Assembly (NCBI RefSeq): GCF_000420725.1 | Contig: NZ_ATVM01000011.1 | Location: forward strand, 1 to 64,000 | Reading direction: 5' to 3' | Length of the DNA: 64,000 nt | Origin: Marinococcus halotolerans DSM 16375 | Lineage (GTDB): Bacteria > Bacillota > Bacilli > Bacillales > Marinococcaceae | Shown: positions 40,405-52,478 of the stretch, piece by piece | Layout of the letters: the number at the start of each line of letters is the position of its first letter | Numbering within the stretch: the stretch's first letter is position 1 | Made by a program: the position numbers and the translations under genes | The notes under the pieces: generated by a model | The model's database searches: none | The model's input: only the letters and a program-made list of their open reading frames with translations | What the model was told of the DNA's origin: nothing

Positions 40405-41595
40405 ATGGCGTTAAATAAGAAAACCATCCGCGATTTAGACTTGAAGGGCAAAACTGTTTTCTGCCGCGTTGATTTCAACGTACCAATGAAAGGCGAAAGC
40501 ATTACGGATGACGCACGAATTCGTGCAGCTGTACCAACAATTCAATACTTATCCGAACAGGGAGCGCGCGTCATTCTCGGCAGCCACCTCGGACGTCCGA
40601 AAGGGGAAGCAGTGGAAGAGCTTCGACTCGGCCCGGCAGCAGCCCGTCTTGGCGAAATTATGAATGTCGACGTGAAAAAGGTCGACGAAGTATACGGTGA
40701 AGAGGCTAAGCAGGCAGCGGCATCCCTCCAGGACGGAGAAATCTTGCTTCTTGAAAACCTGCGCTTTGAAGCAGGTGAAGAGAAAAATGATGAAACCCTG
40801 GCAAAAAACATAGCATCCCTTGCAGACATTTATGTGAACGATGCATTCGGGGCAGCGCACCGTGCCCATGCGTCCACCGAAGGAGTGGCACGCCACCTTC
40901 CTTCTGCAGCCGGCCTGCTGATGGAAAAGGAACTCGATGTGCTCGGCCAGGCGCTTGAGGATCCGGACCGTCCATTCACAGCAATTGTCGGAGGAGCAAA
41001 AGTGAAAGATAAAATCGGCGTTATCGATAACCTCCTCGATATCGTAGACAATCTCATTATCGGCGGCGGACTTGCGTATACGTTTGTCAAAGCGCAGGGA
41101 TATGAAATCGGCCAGTCCATGCTTGAAGAAGACAAGCTTGATATGGCGAGAGAATTCATGCAGAAGGCGAAAGACAAGGGCGTAAACTTTTATATGCCAA
41201 AGGATGTTATTGTTTCCGATGACTTCAGCGATGATGCGAACACGCAGACAGTAAAAATCGACAGCATTCCATCCGATTGGGAAGCGTTGGATATTGGACC
41301 GGAAACGAGAAAAGAATATGCGAACGTCATTAAAGATTCGAAGCTTGTGATCTGGAACGGGCCGGTCGGCGTGTTTGAATTCGCTACATTTGAAAAAGGG
41401 ACTCGCGCAATTGCGGAGGCAATGGCTGAAGCTTCAGGCACGTACACGGTCATTGGTGGCGGCGATTCTGCAGCAGCAGTGGAAAAATTCGGCCTTGCAG
41501 ACAAAATGAGCCATATGTCCACCGGCGGCGGAGCATCGCTTGAATTTATCGAAGGAAAAGTTCTGCCGGGTGTGGCAGCACTGGATGATAAATAA
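40405..41595 (+). CDS. pgk: Phosphoglycerate kinase
   Basis: A 396-residue glycolytic kinase making ATP from 1,3-bisphosphoglycerate. The N-terminal substrate basin is seen in [18 protein letters not shown] and the Arg/His segments ENLRFEAGE and [12 protein letters not shown]. The nucleotide domain ends with [13 protein letters not shown] and [17 protein letters not shown]. The ATG at 40405 follows AGGGAGG; a TTG at 40399 is in frame but too close. First of pgk-tpiA-gpmI-eno. Confidence 0.98.
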   Translation: MALNKKTIRDLDLKGKTVFCRVDFNVPMKGESITDDARIRAAVPTIQYLSEQGARVILGSHLGRPKGEAVEELRLGPAAARLGEIMNVDVKKVDEVYGEEAKQAAASLQDGEILLLENLRFEAGEEKNDETLAKNIASLADIYVNDAFGAAHRAHASTEGVARHLPSAAGLLMEKELDVLGQALEDPDRPFTAIVGGAKVKDKIGVIDNLLDIVDNLIIGGGLAYTFVKAQGYEIGQSMLEEDKLDMAREFMQKAKDKGVNFYMPKDVIVSDDFSDDANTQTVKIDSIPSDWEALDIGPETRKEYANVIKDSKLVIWNGPVGVFEFATFEKGTRAIAEAMAEASGTYTVIGGGDSAAAVEKFGLADKMSHMSTGGGASLEFIEGKVLPGVAALDDK

Positions 41596-41639
41596 ACAGC
41601 CGGAACGTATATTTACTATAATCTTAGCGGGGTGAAACA

Positions 41640-42394
41640 ATGAGAAAACCAATCATAGCAGGCAACTGGAAGATGAATAAGCTTCACGGCGAAGCAGTGG
41701 AATTTATTGAGCAGGTAGCAGGCAAAGTACCGAACGCAGAAGACGTGGAAACGGTAGTGTGTGCACCGGCTCTGTTTCTGAAGGATATGAATGAAGCGGC
41801 GGCATCGAGCGACGTGAAAATTGGTGCCCAGAATATGCACCAGGAAGACAGTGGGGCATTTACCGGAGAAATCAGTCCGGCAGCGCTCGCAGACCTGAAC
41901 ATTCCTTACGTCATTATCGGCCACTCTGAGCGCCGCGAAATGTTTAACGAAACCGATGAAACAGTTAATCAAAAAGTAAAAGCAGCACTGAACCACGGGT
42001 TAACACCGATCATGTGCTGCGGCGAATCCCTTGAGCAGAAAGAAAACGGCTCTACAGAAGCAGTCGTGCGCGAACAGATTGAAAAAGGCTTTGCCGGACT
42101 GAGTGCCGAGGACGCTGCAAAAGTGGTTGTCGCTTACGAGCCGATCTGGGCCATTGGTACAGGCAAATCCTCCACTGCAGAGGATGCGGATGAAACATGC
42201 GGTTCGGTAAGAAAAGCACTTGCCGATCAGTATGATCAGGACACAGCAGACAAAGTACGTATTCAATACGGCGGCAGTGTAAAACCGGAAAACATTGAAA
42301 CGTACATGGCGAAAGAGCACATCGACGGTGCACTTGTCGGCGGTGCCAGCCTGAAGCCGGATGTCTTCCTTGAGCTTGCAGAGGCGGGGAAAAA

Positions 42395-42398
<4 letters not shown>
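41640..42398 (+). CDS. tpiA: Triosephosphate isomerase
   Basis: A 252-residue TIM barrel. Active-site residues: Asn9/Lys11 (AGNWKMNK), His in IIGHSERRE and catalytic Glu in [11 protein letters not shown]; phosphate loop [10 protein letters not shown] and VGGASLKP. The start follows GGGGTGAAAC; the stop overlaps the gpmI start by four bases (ATGA). Confidence 0.98.
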
Positions 42399-45234
<2,836 letters not shown>

Positions 45235-45244
45235 GTGCTTTTCG

Positions 45245-45277
45245 ACCGCGGCCCGGAATACGGGCTGCGGTTTTTTA
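45245..45277 (+). terminator. Terminator of the glycolytic operon
   Basis: Eleven-base stem ACCGCGGCCCG/CGGGCTGCGGT, then T6. Confidence 0.92.
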
Positions 45278-45332
45278 CAATTGAATAAACCACCCCTGCC
45301 ACAGGGTATACAGCCTGCACTGCTGCATGTGC

Positions 45333-45361
45333 TTGCGCTGCACGTGCTGGTGTGTTACATT
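45333..45361 (+). promoter_or_regulatory. Possible promoter of secG
   Basis: TTGCGC (45333-45338), 17-base spacer, TACATT (45356-45361), 37 bases before the secG start. Confidence 0.5.
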
Positions 45362-45398
45362 AATACAAGCGTAATTGGAACGTGGAGGTGTACGGGTG

Positions 45399-45629
45399 AT
45401 GATAACGGCGTTGTACGTTGCATTAATAGTCGTTGCGGTCATGCTTATTGCAATTATTTTATTGCAGTCGGGCCGAAGCAGCGGTTTGGCAGGAGCAATA
45501 TCCGGCGGAGCCGAACAAATGGTTGGCAAACAGAAAGCGAGAGGCATTGAAGCCTTTCTGATTCAGTTTACGGTAGTTCTGGCTGTGTTGTTCTTTGTTC
45601 TTACCATACTCATCGCCTATTTTGTCTGA
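45399..45629 (+). CDS. secG: Protein translocase subunit SecG
   Basis: A 76-residue membrane protein, the same length as B. subtilis SecG. It has two hydrophobic helices (about 3-22 and 54-75) joined by the conserved loop LLQSGRSSGLAGAISGGAEQ and KQKARG. It supports SecYE during translocation driven by SecA (4855). GGAGG at 45384-45388 serves either GTG 45396 or ATG 45399. A terminator follows at 45655. Confidence 0.95.
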   Translation: MITALYVALIVVAVMLIAIILLQSGRSSGLAGAISGGAEQMVGKQKARGIEAFLIQFTVVLAVLFFVLTILIAYFV

Positions 45630-45654
45630 CAGACAGTATAGGAAGCTATCTCAG

Positions 45655-45686
45655 CAGCGGACGGTTCCATCGTTCGCTGTTTTTTC
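45655..45686 (+). terminator. Terminator after secG
   Basis: CAGCGGACG/CGTTCGCTG stem followed by T6. Confidence 0.88.
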
Positions 45687-45797
45687 TGTTACCGGCCTAT
45701 GTTTGTTTTTCCTGTATTTAGTGAATCAAAGAAGCAGGTGGAAGTTTAACGTTTTGGCGCCCGGGCAGCGGTAAATAAAAGATGAGGGAGCAGTAGC

Positions 45798-46544
45798 ATG
45801 AACACAGCAGCTAAAAACAAGACGATTGGATGTTTGTGTCTGCATGGATTTACAGGCTCTCCTTGGGAGGTCGAACCGATTGCTGAAGAGCTTCGTGCGA
45901 ATACGGACTGGATAGTGGAAGCACCGGTGCTTCCAGGACATGCATACGGAAGCTTCAGTATTCAAAGCCGTGTTTCCTATGTGACATGGATTCATGCTGC
46001 TGACCGCGCGGCGAAAAAACTGGCGGCTGCATGCAGCACTCTGTACGTGATTGGGTTTTCGATGGGCGGACTGCTTGCCTGCTACGTGGCAGCCCGTTAC
46101 AAGGTGGAGCGGCTTGTGCTTATTGGTACGCCGATGGAGTATATCAACCCCGGACAGTTTCTGAAAGACATGCTGCTTGTCGCGAGCGGACGTGTCAGAG
46201 GGTCGCTGCATCCCTGGTACGGTGTAGCCGCAGAAAAATTAAAAACTCCGGGATGGGCGCTTCGGGAGTTTCAGCAGGCAGCCCGCGTGCTGCGCCCGTT
46301 TGTTGGAAAAGTAGACTGCCCGGTATTTATTGGCCAGGGTGAAAAAGACGGGCTGGTGCCCGTGCGAAGCGCAGCGCGTATATACAAAACGGTGAACAGT
46401 CCCGTGAAGCAGTTTGTGCTTTATAAAAATGGCAAGCATTTTCTCTTTCACGGGCCGCACCGGCATGAAGCAGTGAACGATGTAAAGTTATTTCTAACTT
46501 CAGCACAAATAAATGCTGAGAATCTTATGCGAACGATTGATTAA
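45798..46544 (+). CDS. Alpha/beta-hydrolase, carboxylesterase-like
   Basis: A 248-residue serine hydrolase. Oxyanion region LCLHGFTGSPWEVEPI, nucleophile elbow GFSMGG (Ser about 85), acid in GQGEKDGLVPV and His in GKHFLFHGP. It is a diverged relative of the Est protein directly downstream: the N-terminal and nucleophile segments match, the lid region does not. The ATG at 45798 follows GATGAGGGAG. Natural substrate unknown; a monoacylglycerol or small ester is the likely type. Confidence 0.85.
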   Translation: MNTAAKNKTIGCLCLHGFTGSPWEVEPIAEELRANTDWIVEAPVLPGHAYGSFSIQSRVSYVTWIHAADRAAKKLAAACSTLYVIGFSMGGLLACYVAARYKVERLVLIGTPMEYINPGQFLKDMLLVASGRVRGSLHPWYGVAAEKLKTPGWALREFQQAARVLRPFVGKVDCPVFIGQGEKDGLVPVRSAARIYKTVNSPVKQFVLYKNGKHFLFHGPHRHEAVNDVKLFLTSAQINAENLMRTID

Positions 46545-46577
46545 TATAGAAAAGAAACAGATAGGAGATGATGAATC

Positions 46578-47327
46578 ATGCGTGTAGTACCCCCTAAGTC
46601 ATTTACCTTTGAAGGTGGGAATCGTGCAGTTCTACTGCTGCACGGATTCACAGGGTCATCTGCGGATGTCCGGATGATGGGACGATTTTTGGAAAAGAAA
46701 GGTTATACTGTCCATGCGCCGGTGTACAAAGGCCACGGTGTGCCTCCGGAGGAGCTGATGGAAACGGACTACCACGACTGGTGGGAGGATGTAAAAGCGG
46801 GCATTGAGGAATTAAAGGAAAGAGGCTTTGACCAGATCGCCGTCGGGGGCTTATCTCTCGGCGGGCTGATGGCTCTGCGGGTGGCGTATCATTACGACGT
46901 ACTTGGTGTTATTCCGATGAGCGCCCCAATGTCGACGTTCAACAACGCAGACAAATTGTATGGCGACGTCATCAATTATGCGAAAGAATTTAAACGCCTG
47001 GAAGGGAAAGACCAGGACCAGATTGATAAAGAAATTATGGAATTCCGTCAGCTGCCGACGGATACCCTGCACTCGGTTAACCGGCTGATCCGGGAAGTGT
47101 CAGAAGGCCTAGATATGGTTCACGTTCCGGCAATGATTGTGCAGGGCGAAAAAGATGATATGATTGCAGAAGACAGCGCAAATATCATTTATGAAGAAAT
47201 CTCTTCGGAGGATAAACAGATTAAGTGGTATCCGGACTCCCCGCACGTTATCACCCTCGGGAATGACCGCGATGAACTGAACGAAGATGTTTATCAGTTT
47301 TTAGACGGATTAAATTGGTCAAAATAA
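46578..47327 (+). CDS. est: Carboxylesterase Est (YvaK/Est30 type)
   Basis: A 249-residue carboxylesterase closely resembling Geobacillus Est30 and B. subtilis YvaK. LLHGFTGSSADVRMMGRFLE, the nucleophile in GGLSLGG (Ser about 94), the acid in VQGEKDDMIAEDSANIIY and the His in SPHVITLGNDRDELNEDVY. It acts on short to medium acyl esters. Position between secG and rnr is the conserved Bacillus order. The 33-base gap from the upstream paralogue suggests co-transcription. Confidence 0.94.
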   Translation: MRVVPPKSFTFEGGNRAVLLLHGFTGSSADVRMMGRFLEKKGYTVHAPVYKGHGVPPEELMETDYHDWWEDVKAGIEELKERGFDQIAVGGLSLGGLMALRVAYHYDVLGVIPMSAPMSTFNNADKLYGDVINYAKEFKRLEGKDQDQIDKEIMEFRQLPTDTLHSVNRLIREVSEGLDMVHVPAMIVQGEKDDMIAEDSANIIYEEISSEDKQIKWYPDSPHVITLGNDRDELNEDVYQFLDGLNWSK

Positions 47328-47384
47328 CAAAGAGCGTAAGGCTCAAAACGTTTATCACAACAAAATTGAAAGGAGATGAAAACG

Positions 47385-49706
47385 TTGGACCAGGAAATAA
47401 AACAGACACTGCTGAATTACCTGAAAAACGATTCTGCGGGCCCTGCAACCATTGAGGAGATCCAGGAAACGCTTCAGGCGGATTCGGCAGAAGATATTAA
47501 GCGTCTCATGAAGACGCTAAACGAAATGGAGGACAGCGGAGACGTTGTCCGGACGAGAAGCAACCGCTACGGCATACCGGAGAAAATGAATCTGATGCGT
47601 GGACGCGTACAGAGCCATGCGAAAGGATTTGCCTTTATTATTCCGGAGGAAAAAGAACGCGATGACATTTTTGTACCGGCCGGGGAAATTAACGGTGCCA
47701 TGAACAAAGATACTGTACTCGTTCGTATCTCGGACTCGAGCCAGGGGAGTAAAACCGAAGGCACGATTATCCGGATCATCGAACGCGGTATTGAAAAGGT
47801 CGTTGGCACGTACCAGCGCTACGGTAATTACGGATTTGTGGCGGCGGATGATAAGCATATCCGCGATGACATTTATATTCCACAGGACGCAGAAAACGGA
47901 GCAGTGGACGGCCATAAGGTTGTTGTAGAGCTGACGAAATATCCGGATGCAGCTTCAGGGGCTGAAGGGAAAGTCGTCAATATCATCGGCCATAAAAATG
48001 ACCCGGGCGTGGATATTCTGTCGATTATTCATAAGCACGGCCTCCCGGGAGATTTTCCGGAGGAAGCTGTGGAACAGGCCCAGAAAACCCCGGACATAAT
48101 TGATGAAAGTGAAATTAAACAGCGCCGGGATCTGCGCGACGAAACTATCGTGACTATCGACGGAGCAGACGCAAAGGATCTCGATGACGCCGTTACGGTG
48201 ACGAAATATAATAACGGCAACTATAAGCTTGGTGTTCATATTGCAGACGTCAGCTATTATGTGGACGAAGGGACACCTATCGATGTGGAGGCCGCAGAAC
48301 GGGCCACAAGTGTATATTTGGTGGACCGGGTAATTCCGATGATTCCGCACCGTTTGTCAAACGGCATCTGCAGCCTGAACCCGCAGGTGGACCGGCTGAC
48401 GCTTTCCTGTGAGATGGAAGTGACGCCGGATGGCGAAGTCGTTAATCATGAAATCTTTGAAAGCGTAATTCGCACAGCTGCCCGTATGACGTACAATGAC
48501 GTCCGCCTGATTCTGGAAGAAAACAATCAGGCGAAGCGGGAGGAATACAGCGAACTTGTACCAATGTTTGAACGCATGGAAGAGCTTGCTGCCATTCTGC
48601 GCGAGAAGCGGTTTGGAAGAGGCGCCATCGATTTTGATTTCAAGGAAGCACAGGTGCTAGTGGATGAAACGACTGCTCCGACAGACGTGGTGCTGCGTGA
48701 GCGTTCGGTTGCTGAAAAGCTGATTGAAGAGTTTATGCTGGCCGCCAATGAAACGGTAGCCGAGCACTTTCATTGGATGAAGGTGCCGTTTGTCTACCGG
48801 ATCCACGAAGATCCGGCCGAAGACAAGCTGCAGTCGTTTGTGGAGTTTGTGACGAACTTTGGCTATGCAGTCAAAGGAACGGCGAATACGGTCCATCCGC
48901 GTGCACTCCAGGAGGTGCTTGACGCTGTCAAAGGGGAACCGGAACAGGCAGTGATCAGTACAGTGATGCTGCGCTCGATGCAGCAGGCAAAGTATGACCC
49001 TGAAAACGCCGGCCACTTTGGGCTGGCGGCAGACTTCTACACCCACTTTACGTCGCCGATCCGCCGGTATCCGGACTTGATTGTTCACCGTCTGATCCGT
49101 ACGTATCTGGTCAATAAACAGATGGACGACAAAACGCAGCAGAAATGGAAAAATGAACTGCCGGAAATCACCCAGCATTCTTCGGAGATGGAGCGCCGGG
49201 CTATTGATGCCGAGCGGGAAGTTGATAGTATGAAGAAAGCTCAGTATATGAAGGATAAAATCGGGGAAGAGTTTACCGGTTTTGTAAGCGGAGCCGCGAA
49301 CTTCGGTCTGTTTGTGGAGCTCGAAAACACTATTGAAGGTATGGTGCATATCAGTTATCTGACGGATGATTATTATCACTATGATCCGAAGCAGTATGCG
49401 CTGATAGGCGAGCGTACCGCAAACATGTACCGCATCGGTGATCAGGTGGAAGTGCGTGTTTTGAATGTGAATCTTGACGAAGCGGCCATCGACTTTGAAA
49501 TCGTGGGCATGAAACGGCCGGCGAAAGCACGGCGCAAAGAGTCCGCAAAAGTTGTTCAGGGCAACAAAGGCAAGCGTCCCGGCCGAAAAGAAGGCCAGGG
49601 AGAAAAGAAGGACAGCAATAAAAAAGACGGCGGACGTAAAAAAGGCAAGTCCGGTAATAAAAAGCCGTTTTACTCGAAAGTCTCAAAAAACAACAAAAAG
49701 AAATAA
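47385..49706 (+). CDS. rnr: Ribonuclease R
   Basis: A 3'-to-5' exoribonuclease that degrades structured RNA and works with tmRNA on stalled messages. Domains in order: N-terminal winged helix (about 1-65), two cold-shock domains (about 70-225), RNB catalytic domain (about 245-570; [14 protein letters not shown] carries the metal-binding Asp cluster) and S1 domain (about 625-705). A long Lys/Gly/Arg-rich tail ends the protein. TTG at 47385 is the likely start: AGGAG directly abuts the in-frame ATG at 47376, nine bases upstream. smpB and ssrA follow. Confidence 0.96.
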   Translation: MDQEIKQTLLNYLKNDSAGPATIEEIQETLQADSAEDIKRLMKTLNEMEDSGDVVRTRSNRYGIPEKMNLMRGRVQSHAKGFAFIIPEEKERDDIFVPAGEINGAMNKDTVLVRISDSSQGSKTEGTIIRIIERGIEKVVGTYQRYGNYGFVAADDKHIRDDIYIPQDAENGAVDGHKVVVELTKYPDAASGAEGKVVNIIGHKNDPGVDILSIIHKHGLPGDFPEEAVEQAQKTPDIIDESEIKQRRDLRDETIVTIDGADAKDLDDAVTVTKYNNGNYKLGVHIADVSYYVDEGTPIDVEAAERATSVYLVDRVIPMIPHRLSNGICSLNPQVDRLTLSCEMEVTPDGEVVNHEIFESVIRTAARMTYNDVRLILEENNQAKREEYSELVPMFERMEELAAILREKRFGRGAIDFDFKEAQVLVDETTAPTDVVLRERSVAEKLIEEFMLAANETVAEHFHWMKVPFVYRIHEDPAEDKLQSFVEFVTNFGYAVKGTANTVHPRALQEVLDAVKGEPEQAVISTVMLRSMQQAKYDPENAGHFGLAADFYTHFTSPIRRYPDLIVHRLIRTYLVNKQMDDKTQQKWKNELPEITQHSSEMERRAIDAEREVDSMKKAQYMKDKIGEEFTGFVSGAANFGLFVELENTIEGMVHISYLTDDYYHYDPKQYALIGERTANMYRIGDQVEVRVLNVNLDEAAIDFEIVGMKRPAKARRKESAKVVQGNKGKRPGRKEGQGEKKDSNKKDGGRKKGKSGNKKPFYSKVSKNNKKK

Positions 49707-49786
49707 TACGAGCGCAGAAAGCCCGGGAAAATAGGACGCTCCCGGGTCCCTATGGTAAAATAAAGACAGAAGGCAGGTGAATGGAG

Positions 49787-50266
49787 ATGGCAGTAAAAAC
49801 AGAGAACCGTGTGCTGGCGCAAAATCGAAAGGCCCGTCATGATTATACCATCGAAGACACCTTCGAAGCCGGTATGGAACTGCGGGGCACAGAGATAAAG
49901 TCGATCCGGGCCGGCAGGATGAACCTGAAGGACAGCTTCGGGAAAATCGATAATAACGAACTGTTTCTGCATAATGCCCATATCAGCCCGTATGAACAGG
50001 GAAATCAGTTTAACCACGATCCTCTGCGTACGAGAAAGCTTCTGCTGCATCGCCGGGAGATTAATAAGCTTATTGGTAAAAGCATGCAGTCCGGGTACTC
50101 CATTATTCCATTGAAGGTTTATATTAAAAACGGTAAAGCGAAGGTGTTAATCGGCCTTGCCAAGGGTAAGAAAAAATACGACAAACGCCAGGCGCTCAAG
50201 GAACAGGATGCCAAGCGTGAAATGGACAAAGCAATCAACCGCAGCATGAAAGGCATGAGCGACTAG
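49787..50266 (+). CDS. smpB: SsrA-binding protein SmpB
   Basis: A 159-residue RNA-binding protein needed for tmRNA function. Conserved parts: [38 protein letters not shown], and the C-terminal basic tail ([20 protein letters not shown]) that enters the mRNA channel. The ATG at 49787 is preferred by spacing to AGGTGA; ATG 49781 directly abuts it. rnr upstream and ssrA downstream give the classical trans-translation cluster. Confidence 0.97.
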   Translation: MAVKTENRVLAQNRKARHDYTIEDTFEAGMELRGTEIKSIRAGRMNLKDSFGKIDNNELFLHNAHISPYEQGNQFNHDPLRTRKLLLHRREINKLIGKSMQSGYSIIPLKVYIKNGKAKVLIGLAKGKKKYDKRQALKEQDAKREMDKAINRSMKGMSD

Positions 50267-50267
50267 A

Positions 50268-50296
50268 TTGACACGCTCCGGGCCTCTCGTTATAAT
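50268..50296 (+). promoter_or_regulatory. Promoter of ssrA
   Basis: Perfect consensus: TTGACA (50268-50273), 17-base spacer, TATAAT (50291-50296). The -35 starts two bases after the smpB stop codon. Such strength fits a highly expressed stable RNA. Confidence 0.95.
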
Positions 50297-50343
50297 ATAG
50301 TATGTCGCTCATAAACCTATGGGCACATGCTTTTCCTTCACAT

Positions 50344-50705
50344 GGGGACGTTACGGCTTCGACAGGGATAGGTTGAGCTTTAGCTGCGAGCCGAGAGGCA
50401 GCTCGTAAAAATGCCACGCCAATAATAACTGGCAAAAACAACGAAAACCTCGCAGTAGCAGCGTAACAACTGCTTTTGCGGATCCCGCATTCCATCGCCC
50501 GCGTGGAATGATTTGGGGTCTCACTCTTAGTGGGCTACGCAGTTCGCCCTCCGTCTGAGGGCGGCTGAAGAGACTAATCAGACTAGCCGTACGAAAGCCT
50601 GTTGCTAGGCTGACGTACTGGCGAATGATAATATAGCGACTACGCTCGTAGATGCTAAAGTGGCAATATCTCTGGACGTGGGTTCGAATCCCACCGTCTC
50701 CACCA
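50344..50705 (+). ncRNA. ssrA: Transfer-messenger RNA
   Basis: tmRNA rescues stalled ribosomes. The 5' GGGGACGTTACGG and 3' GGTTCGAATCCC...CGTCTCC-A-CCA form the tRNA-Ala-like domain; the acceptor arms 50344-50350 and 50695-50701 pair with one G-U. The tag reading frame starts at GGC 50431 after the usual AATAATAACT and encodes GKNNENLAVAA, ending at TAA 50464-50466. The final Ala-Ala targets tagged proteins to ClpXP, whose ClpP is encoded at 35492. CCA is encoded. Confidence 0.97.
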
Positions 50706-50722
50706 TACATAGAAGAGACAAC

Positions 50723-50759
50723 AGGTGCTTACGGCTTATCAGCCGTGAGCACCTTTTTT
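50723..50759 (+). terminator. Terminator after ssrA
   Basis: Long stem AGGTGCTTACGGCT/AGCCGTGAGCACCT followed by T6. Confidence 0.93.
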
Positions 50760-50813
50760 CGTTCGCGGGATAGGAAAAGCCTGCGCAGGTTCCCCGCCGG
50801 GAGAAGTTTTGCG

Positions 50814-50843
50814 TTGACACAACAATTGAATAATGGTTAAAAT
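50814..50843 (+). promoter_or_regulatory. Promoter of zupT
   Basis: TTGACA (50814-50819), 18-base spacer, TAAAAT (50838-50843), 54 bases before the start codon. No clear Zur box (TCGTAAT-type) was found over it. Confidence 0.75.
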
Positions 50844-50896
50844 GTTGCATAAGGGAAAAAATCGTGAAGCCAATCAGATTACAAAGGGGGCAGCGT

Positions 50897-51706
50897 ATGG
50901 AACCAAACGTCATTTATGCATTTTTGTTAACACTTGGAGCTGGGCTTGCCACAGGGATCGGAAGTATACTGGCTTTTTTTACTTCTACGACAAATACCCG
51001 GTTTTTGGCTTTTTCGCTCGGTTTCTCCGGAGGCGTGATGATTTACGTTTCCATGGTGGAGATATTTTTTAAAGCACAGGAGTCACTGGTCGGAGCGCTC
51101 GGAGAAGTTGGCGGCCAGTGGGCAACCGTTGGAGGATTTTTTGGGGGAATGATTTTTATTGCTGCTATTGACCGGCTTGTTCCCCAAAAAGGCAATCCGC
51201 ATGAAGTGAAGCGAGTGGAAGAGATGGATATGTCAAAGGAAGAGCTTGAACGTCAGGGCCTTATGAAAATGGGAACCTTTACAGCGCTTGCGATTGCGAT
51301 ACATAACTTTCCGGAAGGTATCGCGACGTTCACATCTGCTTTGAATGATCCGGGTCTTGGATTTGCGATCGCTCTTGCCATTGCGATACACAATATTCCT
51401 GAAGGAGTGGCTGTTTCGGTCCCAATTTATTTTGCGACTGGAAGCAAACGCAAAGCATTCCGGCTTTCGTTTTTATCAGGACTATCAGAGCCGGCAGGAG
51501 CTATTCTGGCTTTCCTTCTGCTCATGCCGTTTTTAACGGATACACTGTTTGGAATTATCTTTGCTGCTGTAGCCGGGATCATGGTGTTTATCTCTCTGGA
51601 TGAACTGCTGCCGGCGGCAAAAAAATACGACGAGACCCATGTATCCATTTACGGGGTAGTGAGTGGCATGGCCGTAATGGCACTGAGCCTGCTGCTGTTT
51701 ATTTAA
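50897..51706 (+). CDS. zupT: ZIP-family divalent metal transporter ZupT
   Basis: A 269-residue membrane transporter with eight predicted helices, importing zinc and possibly iron, manganese or cobalt. The metal-coordinating motifs are HNFPEG (helix 4) and HNIPEG (helix 5). A cytosolic loop between helices 3 and 4 (VKRVEEMDMSKEELERQ) is acidic. The ATG at 50897 follows AAAGGGGG; the frame extends upstream to 50864 without a site. Single-gene unit between promoter and terminator. Confidence 0.94.
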   Translation: MEPNVIYAFLLTLGAGLATGIGSILAFFTSTTNTRFLAFSLGFSGGVMIYVSMVEIFFKAQESLVGALGEVGGQWATVGGFFGGMIFIAAIDRLVPQKGNPHEVKRVEEMDMSKEELERQGLMKMGTFTALAIAIHNFPEGIATFTSALNDPGLGFAIALAIAIHNIPEGVAVSVPIYFATGSKRKAFRLSFLSGLSEPAGAILAFLLLMPFLTDTLFGIIFAAVAGIMVFISLDELLPAAKKYDETHVSIYGVVSGMAVMALSLLLFI

Positions 51707-51719
51707 AGCAGATGAAAGA

Positions 51720-51749
51720 CAGAGACCGCCCGCTGGTCTCTGCTTTTTT
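51720..51749 (+). terminator. Terminator after zupT
   Basis: CAGAGACC/GGTCTCTG stem with T6. Confidence 0.9.
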
Positions 51750-51751
51750 GA

Positions 51752-51780
51752 TTGACAGACTTTTTTTGTTTTTGTATATT
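51752..51780 (+). promoter_or_regulatory. Promoter of tRNA-Thr
   Basis: TTGACA (51752-51757), 17-base spacer, TATATT (51775-51780), directly after the zupT terminator. Confidence 0.9.
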
Positions 51781-51800
51781 ATTATTTGCCGTAAACGTTC

Positions 51801-51876
51801 GCTAGTGTAGCTCAGCTGGTAGAGCAGTTGCCTCGTAAGCATCAGGTCGCAGGTTCAAGTCCTGTCACTAGCACCA
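51801..51876 (+). tRNA. tRNA-Thr (anticodon CGT)
   Basis: A 76-base cloverleaf with encoded CCA. Acceptor GCTAGTG/CACTAGC, D-arm GCTC/GAGC, anticodon loop CTCGTAA with CGT at 51834-51836 (reads ACG, Thr), T-arm GCAGG/CCTGT with TTCAAGT loop. The anticodon stem (GTTGC/GCATC) has a U-U opposition at its second pair. It is a solitary tRNA with its own promoter and terminator. Confidence 0.95.
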
Positions 51877-51889
51877 TTCATATCATTGC

Positions 51890-51917
51890 AGCGCCCATGC
51901 AGATGGGTGCTTTTTTT
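51890..51917 (+). terminator. Terminator after tRNA-Thr
   Basis: GCGCCCAT/ATGGGTGC stem, four-base loop, T7. Confidence 0.92.
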
Positions 51918-52046
51918 GTTTTAAACCGGCATAAAAAGAGAAAAGACCAATGAGGAAGTTTTTTGGCCTCTTTTTGAGGAAAAGATGGGCAATGAGTAAA
52001 GAAAATGATACGTTGATAGAAGATAAAGTCGAAAGGGAGGGGTAGT

Positions 52047-52256
52047 TTGAGATCCCCGGTGCTATTTACGTTTAATATAATATTTTTGTTGTTGGCTGCG
52101 GCGACCGCCGGTTTTTTTCTATGGCTCGGAGCCACATTTTACGTCATAGTAGCAGCAATTGGCATGCTGAGTGCTTTGCTTGGCATATACCAGACAGGCC
52201 GAAAAAAGCCAGGCAGTAAAAAGAAATCAAAAGAAAAATCAGGAGGAGAGTCATGA
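52047..52256 (+). CDS. Small two-helix membrane protein, unknown
   Basis: A 69-residue protein starting with TTG at 52047 after GGGAGGGG. Two hydrophobic helices (about 5-25 and 29-48) are followed by a strongly basic cytosolic tail (GRKKPGSKKKSKEKSGGES). I do not recognise the family. Its stop overlaps the next start by four bases (ATGA), so it is coupled with the small membrane gene that follows and heads an operon leading to the two-component system. Confidence 0.7.
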   Translation: MRSPVLFTFNIIFLLLAAATAGFFLWLGATFYVIVAAIGMLSALLGIYQTGRKKPGSKKKSKEKSGGES

Positions 52257-52444
52257 ACACAAACGCAGCCGTGAAATTCTTTTATTGGTTCGAAGGATTT
52301 ATTGTAGTACTCAGCCTTATTCTCGGTGTTTTTTTCATCATCTCTGGAGAATGGCTGTGGAGTATCGTAATGGTCATTATTGCGATGTCCTGTGTTGTTA
52401 CGCTCATAATGATATCAAAAGCGTTAAAAAAGCAGCAGTGGTGA
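52253..52444 (+). CDS. Small two-helix membrane protein, unknown
   Basis: A 63-residue protein with two hydrophobic helices (about 8-31 and 34-55) and a short basic end (SKALKKQQW). The ribosome site AGGAGGAG lies in the end of the upstream gene. No known domain seen. Its size, coupling to the gene before it and closeness to the DUF1648-like gene after it suggest a membrane complex, an inference. Confidence 0.7.
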   Translation: MNTNAAVKFFYWFEGFIVVLSLILGVFFIISGEWLWSIVMVIIAMSCVVTLIMISKALKKQQW

Positions 52445-52478
52445 AGCTGGAATAAAGAATAGTAGGAGGCAGATCGTT

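Noticed and set aside
50323-50343. CRISPR or phage attachment site near tmRNA
   Set aside because: No repeat array anywhere in the window, and no duplication of the tmRNA or tRNA 3' end that would mark an attachment site.
51951-51981. Two TGAGGAA copies before the small membrane genes, as a third response-regulator site
   Set aside because: They differ from the TTTCTCA half-site complement (TGAGAAA), are 24 bp apart and out of the 11-bp phase.
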